6,865 nt of DNA from contig JBCCWR010000121.1 in NCBI GenBank assembly GCA_039193385.1, positions 1 to 6,865 on the forward strand, written 5' to 3'. Of this stretch, positions 1 to 6,674 are shown one piece after another. The notes below the pieces were generated by a model that made no database searches, was not told the origin of the DNA, and worked only from the letters and a program-made list of their open reading frames with translations. Position 1 is the stretch's first letter, and each line of letters opens with the position of its first letter. The DNA is from JBCCWR01 sp039193385. GTDB lineage: Bacteria > Verrucomicrobiota > Verrucomicrobiia > Methylacidiphilales > JBCCWR01. The position numbers and the translations under genes are program-made.

Positions 1-141
1 ATTAATTTCAAAATCTTTCCTTATTATATTCCATTTTACGTAGATGAATCTGAGATCGTCATTCCCGCGATTGCTCATGCAAGTCAAAGGCCACTTTATT
101 GGAAAGACCGTTTAGGGAAGTCAGATAAAGAAGCACTTTAG
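1..141 (+). CDS. Type II toxin-antitoxin system toxin, RelE/ParE family (C-terminal part, cut by the window edge)
   Basis: Frame 1 is open from base 1 to a TAG at 139-141 and gives the last 46 residues of a protein. The segment reads as strands FKIFPYYIPFYV and DESEIVIPAIAHAS followed by QRPLYWKDRL. This matches the end of RelE/ParE toxins as I know them: a [R/K]-[F/I]-P-Y strand, an acidic turn, a hydrophobic strand with A-[I/V]-A-H, then R-x-P-x-YW. By family knowledge, RelE members cleave ribosome-bound mRNA and ParE members inhibit gyrase; this fragment does not say which. The start codon, the first half or so of the usual roughly 90-100 residues and any antitoxin gene are outside the window to the left. 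No frameshift is seen in the visible part, so it may be intact. It has no start codon inside the window, so it is easily missed. Confidence 0.82.
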   Translation: MNFKIFPYYIPFYVDESEIVIPAIAHASQRPLYWKDRLGKSDKEAL

Positions 142-581
142 ACATGGAACAAAGTTGTGACACTGCGCTAGAAGCCTGAAAAGTCCTTTTTTCTTCCCCA
201 TCCCCATTTCTCTCAAAGGAGAGACGTCTGAAGATGGCGGCACACATGCGCTACTCACATGATTCGGAATGACAGGGGACAACCGGGGGGCTTCCGTGAT
301 CTTAAAAACAATGTTTTTGGCTGAGAGCTTAATGGAAAATGAACATAGTTGATTCTCTGAATTAGATGAGAAACTTTGCTCTTTGAATACATTTTTAAAT
401 GAGGCTATAGGGTCTTCCCAACTACCATCTAAAAAAATTCCTGTCAAAATCGTAAACTTGATTTGTTGTCAAAGTATCGATGCGTGTGCAGGATGAATTA
501 GCGTTTGAGGATGAATGAGGTTGAATGTGTAGGGGATGCTTCATACGTGTGAAAAAATCTTGGAATACTTCCATCTGAATT
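142..581. other. Non-coding region between the toxin gene and the large membrane-protein gene
   Basis: I see no convincing gene in these 440 bases. Two minus-strand open frames enter the region (ending at 59 and 121), but both overlap the toxin coding sequence antisense and their translations resemble no protein family. The left part has a small perfect hairpin (TCTCTC-AAAG-GAGAGA, 209-224) with no T tract after it. The right part is AT-rich and then G-rich, holds three AGG(A/T)TGAAT copies, and presumably contains the promoter of the gene at 582. I could not identify a convincing -35/-10 pair. No tRNA, riboswitch or insertion-sequence end was recognised. Confidence 0.6.
490..526 (+). repeat. 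Three short direct repeats AGG(A/T)TGAAT upstream of the large gene, possible operator
   Basis: AGGATGAAT occurs at 490-498 and 508-516, and the one-mismatch copy AGGTTGAAT at 518-526. The copies start 18 and 10 bp apart, and the last ends 55 bp before the ATG at 582. Spaced direct repeats of this size, roughly one to two helical turns apart, are typical of sites bound by dimeric response regulators. Assigning such a role here is inference. The stretch is G/A-rich, so chance repetition is possible. Confidence 0.3.
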
Positions 582-3500
582 ATGAAATATAAAATCATCT
601 CGTTTTTTTCTCTTATCTACTTGGTTGTGTTTTCCTTAAATCTGGGTTGGGCTCAGCAAGATAATCAAAGTATTCCTCCATTGCTACGGGACTGGGTGGA
701 CTGGGCTACCTGGGAAGATAAGCATCAGAGTTGTCCTACGCTTTATGCGGATGAGAAGCGGCATCTTTGTGTATGGCCGTCGATGCTAGAGTTTGATTCC
801 GGGGCGACGGGGGCGACGTTTTCTTTTGCCGTAGAGGTTTTTCATGAAAGCTGGATCGCGTTACCCGGCGAGCAGAAGCTATGGCCTTTGAATGTGCGGG
901 GCAATGGTGCCTTGCTGGCGGTGGTGGAGAAGAAAGGACGTCCATCCGTTAAATTGAAGAGGGGAAGCCATCGCATTACAGGTGATTTTTTGTGGGGAGA
1001 TGATGAAGAAGCTGTGCCGCAGAAGGTGTATATTCCGCGTGAGATTGGGGTGCTGACGCTTCGTTTGGATGGCAAAAATGTGGCTTTGCCTAATTGGGAT
1101 CAGCAGGGCTACCTGTGGCTCAAGCGCAAGCGTCGGGAGGCGACAGACCGGGATTTTCTGTCTGTGAAGGTTTATCGAAATATTCAGGATGGTATTCCTA
1201 TGTGGTTGCGCACGGAGATTGAGTTGAGCGTATCTGGGAAGAGCCGTGAGGAGGAGTTGGGTTGTGTGTTACCGGAAGGTTGGAAACTTTCCCGCGTCAA
1301 TAGTCCGGTGCCTGTGGCTGTGGATGAAATGGGGAATATGAAAGTTCAGGTGCGCACTGGTAAGTGGAAAATTAGTATGGATGCTTTCAGCACCAGTCCG
1401 GTTGATACGTTCGCTTACGCTTCCTCGGCCCAACCGATGACGGCGGTGGAGCTGGTGGCCTTTCAAGCCAGTTCTTCTTTGCGGATGGTGGAAGTGGTAG
1501 GGGCACCATCTGTAGATGTTTCTCAGACGACTTTTCCCAAGAAATGGCATCACTTGCCGGTGTATCAATGGGAAACGGCAAGGGCTTTTAAACTGCAGGA
1601 AAAGATGCGTGGTATGGGAGTGCAGAAGCCGGAAGGTTTACGAGTTATACGTGAATTATGGTTGGATGAAAATGGCCAAGGCTTTACTTACCGCGACCGC
1701 ATCCAAGGTGATACGCAGGAGATTTGGCGTTTGGATGTGATGGAGGGACAGGAACTCGGGCGGGTAAAAATGAATGATGAGGCGCAATTGATTACGCGGA
1801 ACCCGAAGACGAATGCGGTGGGTGTGGAAGTGCGTCAACGCAATGTGAAGATGGATGCTGTGGGACGCATGCAGAGGGAGGGGGCATTTCCTGCTATCGG
1901 ATGGAATACGGATGCGGATGCTCTCGATATGAGATTGAATCTCCCTCCGGGCTGGCGTTTGTTATACTGGGCGGGTGGGGAAAATGTTGAAGGCTCCTGG
2001 TGGGATGCCTGGGATTTGTTGGATGTGTTTTTGCTCATGGTTTTTACCATGGCCATTTTCAAATTATGGGGTTGGGTTCCAGCTCTGGTTGCTTTGCTAG
2101 GTTTGGGTTTGGTTTATCATGAACCCTTTGCACCAAAGTTTGCTTGGTTGTTTTTACTCATGCCGCTGGCTTTGCTGAGAGTTGTGCCGGCTGGTGTGGT
2201 GAGAAACCTTATTGTGGTTTGGAAATACTTTGCTCTGGTTTTACTCTTGGGTTGGCTTCTGCCGTTTTATACGCAACAAATTCAAGCGTTGTTATATCCG
2301 CAGCTTGAGGATCGGTATTCTTTTGGTTCAAGAAATTGGAATGTGTTCAATACCATTGACAGTGAACGTGCCACTTCTGCTCGAGCAGAGGCGGATATGA
2401 TGTTGGATGCGGTTGAAGTTCAGGAAACGATGCCTGTGCCGCAGCAGACGGCGACGTTGGCACGAACTCCAGAAGATCATAGAAAGTCCAAAGCAGGTTT
2501 CTCAAGAAGTGTAAAGTCGAGCTCATTCAAGCAAATGGATAAAAGTGGTCAGTTGCTGCCGAAGTCGAATCTCATGTATGCTCCACAGGCTCGCATTCAG
2601 ACTGGACCTGGAGTGCCAGAGTGGAATTGGAATACGGTTAGTGCGAGTTGGAACGGTCCCATTGTCAGCGAGCAGATGACACGTCCTATCTTAATCTCTT
2701 TGAACTTACAGCGCTTCATTATCCTGGTGCGCTTGATTTTGTTGGGCTGGATTTTGGCTATTCTGTTAGACATTAAAAAATGGAAACTGCCATTGGTAAA
2801 AATGAGGCATACTGCTACTAAGGCATTATTAATCGGTTTTTTCCTTCTGTCTTGCGGCATGCATGGATTTGCGCAGATACCGGATAAAGAGATGTTGGAA
2901 ACATTGCGTCAACGTGTCTTGGAAAAGTCGGATGCCTATCCGAACGCAGCAGATATTCCCAGGGCTAGTCTACGTCTATTGGATAATCGTCTTATGGTAG
3001 ATGTGCAGGTGAATGCTGCTGTGGAGACGGCAGTGCCATTACCTGGTCGTTTGCCGGACTGGTCTCCGGTGCGAGTGACAGTCAATGATCTTGGACAGGC
3101 TGTGCTAAGGCGAGAGCAGGGTTATTTGTGGGTTGTGGTTCCACAGGGGGTGAGTCAGGTACGTATAGAGGGGGTATTGCCCGATACAGCCGAATGGGAG
3201 TGGACCTTTCTGCTGAAGCCGAGGTATGTAGAGATAGACGCTCCTAGCTGGAAGGTCACAGGAGTAAACCCCAGCGGTCAGGTGGAACAACAAGTTTTCT
3301 TTGTTAAACAGCAGAAGATTCAAGATAAGGATGTCGCTTACGATCGTAAGGATTTTAACGCTGTGGTTCAGGTAGATCGTGCTTTGGAGATAGGGCTGCG
3401 TTGGCAGGTAAGCTCATACGTTCGGCGTTTGTCTTCTCAGGGCAAGGCGGTGTCACTGCGCATACCTTTGTTACCGGGTGAGAAAGTCCTTACCTCTGGC

Positions 3501-4763
3501 GTGCAAGTTAAACAGGGGTCTGTTGAAGTTCGTCTGGCGGCCAATCAAAGCAGCTTTTCCTGGGTCAGTGAGTTGGATGAAACCGCTCAAGTGAAGTTGA
3601 AAGCAGCAGAGTCTGCGCAGTGGGTGGAACGTTGGCAGCTGATCAGTTCTCCGGTATGGCATGTTTCTCTGCATGGATTAAAACCGGTGTTTGAAAGTTC
3701 AAACAGAGATCTTATTCCGGTTTGGAAACCCTGGCCTGGCGAATCCGTGGAGTTGAGCTTCAGCCGTCCCGAGGCGGTCAGCGGTGCTACGATGACTGTC
3801 AAGCGTGTGAAGCACCGTTTGAATCTTGGCCAGCGCAATCGCACCACAACTCTGAAGATGGATGTGCAGTGCAGCATCGGTGAAGATATGCTCTTTGATA
3901 TCCCTCAAGATGCAGAAGTGATTTCGTTGAAGCGCAAGGAGGAACGCCTACCCGTGCGCCGCGATGGTGCGAAACTCATTATTCCATTACGACCCGGTGA
4001 GCAGCAGTTGACTATTGTGTGGGAACAGCCGAAGGGGATTGAGACGGTGGTACAATCCTCAAAGATTGATCTGCCTGTTGAGAGTTCAAATATCAATACA
4101 GTTTTTCATCTGCCGGGGGACCGATGGGTTTTATGGACTGCCGGACCTTTGCGTGGCCCGGCGGTGCAATTCTGGGTGATTCTTATTTTAGCTGGTATGA
4201 TTGCTTGGCTGTTAAGTTACTTCCCACTTTCTCCTTTAAAATGGTGGGAGTGGCTTTTTCTGAGTGTGGGTCTGACTCAGATGCATATGATGTCATCCCT
4301 GTTGATCATCGCCTGGCTGTTCTTGCTGGCATGGCGGGGACGCGATGGAGTGGCGGCAAAGATCAAAGTCGCTTGGCAGTTTAATCTTCTACAAGCTGGG
4401 ATTATTATACTAACCGGGATTGTTTTGCTGGTGATGACTGGTGAGGTCATTGGCAGGTTTACAGGTTATCCCATTATGTTTATTAGCGGGAATGATTCTC
4501 ATGATAGCACTTTGAAATGGTTCCAGGCGCGCGCTGAAGATGTTTTACCTATGCCGCAACTCGTTTCCGTATCCATTTGGTTTTATAAAGTTTTGATCTT
4601 TGTCTGGGCCACGGTTCTGGCTTTTTCACTGATTAAATGGCTGAGGTGGGGCTGGGAGCAATTCAGCTTGGGAGGCTTTTTCAGAAAGTTAGAGTCTGAT
4701 TCCAGGAAAGATAGAAATAAAGTTAAACCACCCGAGCTGCCCAAACAGGACGAAAGTGCCTGA
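582..4763 (+). CDS. Large uncharacterised inner-membrane protein with two duplicated halves, each a beta-rich periplasmic domain plus membrane helices
   Basis: This 1393-residue protein has no function I can name. The start is fixed by an in-frame TGA at 576-578 and by the signal peptide that follows (residues about 1-24, ending in GWA-QQ). No Shine-Dalgarno is visible. Predicted order: periplasmic beta-rich domain (25-477, with C51 and C63 possibly paired); four helices (about 478-496, 498-513, 520-533, 543-563); a periplasmic loop (564-707) with a low-complexity Ser/Gln/Lys/Met-rich part and a QTGPGVPEWNW motif; a helix (708-730); a basic cytoplasmic turn; a signal-like helix (about 745-764); a second beta-rich periplasmic domain (765-1192); five helices (about 1193-1213, 1222-1236, 1238-1251, 1268-1288, 1329-1352); and a Lys/Arg-rich cytoplasmic tail. 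Basic residues fall on the predicted cytoplasmic side throughout. The halves match collinearly, which indicates internal duplication. I recognise no Walker, HTH, kinase, peptidase or transporter signature. I recall similar unannotated proteins in other Gram-negative phyla. An envelope scaffold, sensor or export role is speculation. Confidence 0.9.
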   Translation: MKYKIISFFSLIYLVVFSLNLGWAQQDNQSIPPLLRDWVDWATWEDKHQSCPTLYADEKRHLCVWPSMLEFDSGATGATFSFAVEVFHESWIALPGEQKLWPLNVRGNGALLAVVEKKGRPSVKLKRGSHRITGDFLWGDDEEAVPQKVYIPREIGVLTLRLDGKNVALPNWDQQGYLWLKRKRREATDRDFLSVKVYRNIQDGIPMWLRTEIELSVSGKSREEELGCVLPEGWKLSRVNSPVPVAVDEMGNMKVQVRTGKWKISMDAFSTSPVDTFAYASSAQPMTAVELVAFQASSSLRMVEVVGAPSVDVSQTTFPKKWHHLPVYQWETARAFKLQEKMRGMGVQKPEGLRVIRELWLDENGQGFTYRDRIQGDTQEIWRLDVMEGQELGRVKMNDEAQLITRNPKTNAVGVEVRQRNVKMDAVGRMQREGAFPAIGWNTDADALDMRLNLPPGWRLLYWAGGENVEGSWWDAWDLLDVFLLMVFTMAIFKLWGWVPALVALLGLGLVYHEPFAPKFAWLFLLMPLALLRVVPAGVVRNLIVVWKYFALVLLLGWLLPFYTQQIQALLYPQLEDRYSFGSRNWNVFNTIDSERATSARAEADMMLDAVEVQETMPVPQQTATLARTPEDHRKSKAGFSRSVKSSSFKQMDKSGQLLPKSNLMYAPQARIQTGPGVPEWNWNTVSASWNGPIVSEQMTRPILISLNLQRFIILVRLILLGWILAILLDIKKWKLPLVKMRHTATKALLIGFFLLSCGMHGFAQIPDKEMLETLRQRVLEKSDAYPNAADIPRASLRLLDNRLMVDVQVNAAVETAVPLPGRLPDWSPVRVTVNDLGQAVLRREQGYLWVVVPQGVSQVRIEGVLPDTAEWEWTFLLKPRYVEIDAPSWKVTGVNPSGQVEQQVFFVKQQKIQDKDVAYDRKDFNAVVQVDRALEIGLRWQVSSYVRRLSSQGKAVSLRIPLLPGEKVLTSGVQVKQGSVEVRLAANQSSFSWVSELDETAQVKLKAAESAQWVERWQLISSPVWHVSLHGLKPVFESSNRDLIPVWKPWPGESVELSFSRPEAVSGATMTVKRVKHRLNLGQRNRTTTLKMDVQCSIGEDMLFDIPQDAEVISLKRKEERLPVRRDGAKLIIPLRPGEQQLTIVWEQPKGIETVVQSSKIDLPVESSNINTVFHLPGDRWVLWTAGPLRGPAVQFWVILILAGMIAWLLSYFPLSPLKWWEWLFLSVGLTQMHMMSSLLIIAWLFLLAWRGRDGVAAKIKVAWQFNLLQAGIIILTGIVLLVMTGEVIGRFTGYPIMFISGNDSHDSTLKWFQARAEDVLPMPQLVSVSIWFYKVLIFVWATVLAFSLIKWLRWGWEQFSLGGFFRKLESDSRKDRNKVKPPELPKQDESA
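2802..2876 (+). other. Internal signal-peptide-like segment at the junction of the two halves
   Basis: Residues 741-765 of the large membrane protein start with a methionine, carry basic residues (MRHTATK), then a hydrophobic run (ALLIGFFLLS) and end GFA-Q. This is the layout of a type I signal peptide and parallels the true N-terminus, which ends GWA-Q. C758 in LLSC also loosely resembles a lipobox. The segment could be an uncleaved helix returning the chain to the periplasm, a cleaved internal signal, or a relic of the start of a once separate gene. Sequence before the ATG (TTGGTAAAA) is at best a weak ribosome binding site, so internal initiation is only a possibility. Confidence 0.55.
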
Positions 4764-4795
4764 TGAAGAGCTAGGCTTGAATGCTGTGGAAACCG

Positions 4796-4819
4796 AGCCT
4801 GTTATAACAGGCTGATTTT
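4796..4819 (+). terminator. Hairpin terminator candidate after the large membrane-protein gene
   Basis: A perfect 18-bp palindrome (4796-4813) folds as a 7-bp stem AGCCTGT/ACAGGCT with a TATA loop, 32 bases after the stop codon. It is followed by GATTTT, and by a longer T-rich tract at about 4832-4852. The short T run makes it a modest intrinsic terminator for the plus strand. Because it sits between convergent genes it could also stop minus-strand transcripts, but that side has only three T residues. Confidence 0.5.
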
Positions 4820-4876
4820 ACAGAGGGCTTAAGCTTTCTTCTTTTTTATTTTGTATGATAAAAATGCAAGAAGCCT

Positions 4877-6646
4877 TTATTCGATACGAGTCAAAAGCAT
4901 CAATCTTAAGTCCATGACTTGTGAGCCGGGAATATGAAGTGCTCTAAGTTTCAGTGTGCCCTCTCCTTGTTGGAGATCGATCCTGCCAAAAGTGATGCGT
5001 TTGAAATCTTTATTGTAAGATTCTATGCGTTTGACCAAGTCACGCTCCATACCTACGAGAGGCGGGTTGTGCGCTTCCGTGATGGTTCCAGTTAGTTTGG
5101 CGTTGTTGAAGCTTAACTCAATGGTTGAGCCGATGTCTTCTTGTGGACAGGTGTAAAAAAGTTCCACTTGGTACTCGCCAGTCTGGCCTACTTCGCAATG
5201 CCATTCGATGGAATCTTTAAGACTGGTCCAGTTGAAGAAGAAGGTGTCGTTGGGATGTACGCTTGAACGCTTGATGTTGCCTTTGCCAACACCGTCTCGA
5301 GCGGGAATCTGTGTCATCCTGGAACCTGGATATCCTACGACAAAAGGACGTTGGTCATGTTTTTTGCCATAGTTGGATAGCATTTCTTGGTTCCATTTTT
5401 TAGCAAGTGACTTTAATTTTTCAGCAGTTTCAGGTTCTTGATCGTTAATCGCTTTGCGTTGTCCGGGATCTTTCTCCATATCGTAGAGATTGCCTTCATG
5501 ATCCAGACGATAACGCTGCGTACGCACGGAGGTTTCATTTTCCCAATAATGAAATAAAGTTCTTTCCGGCCATCCATCGGTTTGACCCAATAAGAGAGGT
5601 TTCAGGCTAATGCCATCAAGCGGTTTTGTCTCAGGCATTTCAGACAATGTCAAACCACATAGATCGGTAAGAGTGGGTAGCAGGTCATAGGCAGAACATA
5701 GAGGTAGAATTTGGGTGCCAGGTTTAATCTTTCCTGGCCATCTAATGAAGAGGGGCGAGCGAACGCCGCCTTCGTCTGTGGAGGCTTTTATACCCTTCAT
5801 ACCGCCGTTCCAGCGATCACCGTTTGGACCATTGTCACAGAAAAAAAGGACTAGGGTGTTTTCGGCTAGCTTGAGGGCATCGAGCTTGGCCAGCAGCCTA
5901 CCCACGTTCCAGTCTATGTTTTCGCACATAGCCAGTGCAGCTCGTGTATGATCAATAGATTCAATTTTCTTATTCGGGTGATCCTGAGTCAGCTCCATGT
6001 TCTTGAATTTTTGCCACCAGCGATCCGGAACCTGCATCGGCGAATGGGGTGTGTTGAAGGGAAGATAAACAAAGAAAGGTTGGTCCTTATGTGTTTCGAT
6101 GTAGTTCATAGCTCGTTCGGTAAAGTCATCTATGACATAGCCATTACCGGTGGTGATGTCTCCGTTATGATCAAGCATTGGGCTGAAGTAGTTGCCCCAG
6201 TGACCGGAGCAGAAGCCATAAAACTCATCAAAACCTCGTGTGTTGGGATGGTACGGATCTTGCATGCCGCTGTGCCATTTGCCGAAAGCTGCTGTCTGGT
6301 AGCCGGCTTTTTTGAAGATTTCTGACATGAGTGTTTCGTCTGCGTTAATTCGCTCGCCTCCGGCAGAGGTGGCATATACGCCTGTGCGAACATAATGGCG
6401 CCCGGTTAATAATTCAGCACGGGTGGGTGAGCACACCGGGCTCACAAAAAAGGAGTCAAACATAGCTCCATCCCGCGCCAAGCGGTCGAGGTTGGGTGTA
6501 TCAATAGCTGTGTTTCCATTGATGCTTAGATCGCCCCAACCCTGATCATCCGTAAGGATAATGATTACATTGGGCTTGGATTCAGCAAAGACACATTGAA
6601 GCATCCATGCTGAAAAGATGCATATAAGATGGTAGGGAATTTTCAT
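4877..6646 (-). CDS. Exported type I (formylglycine-dependent) sulfatase, arylsulfatase family
   Basis: This 589-residue enzyme should hydrolyse sulfate esters, probably on a sulfated polysaccharide or its fragments, in the periplasm or outside the cell. Residues 1-21 are a signal peptide (MKIPYHLIC..., cleavage after VFA). The alkaline-phosphatase-like sulfatase fold follows, with metal ligands D33-D34 and D271-N272, the CSPTR motif at 72-76 where C72 becomes formylglycine, R76, K123 and H125 in GKWHSG, H201 in the TPHSP segment, and K284 in GGMKG. All expected catalytic positions are present. A beta-rich tail (about 455-589, with WTSLKDSIEWH, YTCP, LRALHIPG and VMDLRL) resembles extensions I recall on PVC-group sulfatases and may bind substrate. 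The substrate cannot be read from the sequence. The ATG at 6646 is chosen because the signal peptide begins there; an upstream in-frame ATG at 6724 would overlap the preceding gene and bury the signal. The ribosome site is weak (TAGG only 3 bases from ATG). No maturation enzyme is encoded here. Confidence 0.93.
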   Translation of the reverse strand: MKIPYHLICIFSAWMLQCVFAESKPNVIIILTDDQGWGDLSINGNTAIDTPNLDRLARDGAMFDSFFVSPVCSPTRAELLTGRHYVRTGVYATSAGGERINADETLMSEIFKKAGYQTAAFGKWHSGMQDPYHPNTRGFDEFYGFCSGHWGNYFSPMLDHNGDITTGNGYVIDDFTERAMNYIETHKDQPFFVYLPFNTPHSPMQVPDRWWQKFKNMELTQDHPNKKIESIDHTRAALAMCENIDWNVGRLLAKLDALKLAENTLVLFFCDNGPNGDRWNGGMKGIKASTDEGGVRSPLFIRWPGKIKPGTQILPLCSAYDLLPTLTDLCGLTLSEMPETKPLDGISLKPLLLGQTDGWPERTLFHYWENETSVRTQRYRLDHEGNLYDMEKDPGQRKAINDQEPETAEKLKSLAKKWNQEMLSNYGKKHDQRPFVVGYPGSRMTQIPARDGVGKGNIKRSSVHPNDTFFFNWTSLKDSIEWHCEVGQTGEYQVELFYTCPQEDIGSTIELSFNNAKLTGTITEAHNPPLVGMERDLVKRIESYNKDFKRITFGRIDLQQGEGTLKLRALHIPGSQVMDLRLMLLTRIE

Positions 6647-6674
6647 AAACCTATTTTTGATTATAATGGCCGTA

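Noticed and set aside
209..224. TCTCTC-AAAG-GAGAGA hairpin as the terminator of the toxin gene
   Set aside because: There is no T tract on either strand after the stem and the stem is only 6 bp, so it is not reported as a terminator.
58..273. GTCATTCC at 58-65 and GGAATGAC at 266-273 as terminal inverted repeats of a small mobile element
   Set aside because: The left arm lies within the toxin coding sequence, encoding the E-I-V-I-P strand. The match is only 8 bp, does not extend, and has no flanking target duplication.
142..300. Integron attC site next to the toxin cassette
   Set aside because: I found no paired RYYYAAC and GTTRRRY core sites after the toxin stop codon.
59..447. Minus-strand open frames ending at 59 (62 residues) and 121 (108 residues) as genes
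   Set aside because: Both run antisense through the toxin gene end, resemble no family, and lack convincing ribosome binding sites.
736..4384. Many open frames on both strands inside the large gene, for example 2597-2860 minus and 4124-4384 plus
   Set aside because: They are shadows of the 1393-residue frame, which has a coherent signal peptide, topology and internal homology.
4821..4876. GGCTT (about 4825-4829) and AAGCC (4871-4875) as a terminator stem for the sulfatase
   Set aside because: The arms are only 5 bp with a loop of about 40 bases.
6584..6646. Sulfatase as a lipoprotein through C18
   Set aside because: The residues before C18 are M-L-Q, and Gln just before the cysteine does not fit a lipobox; VFA-E is a good signal peptidase I site.
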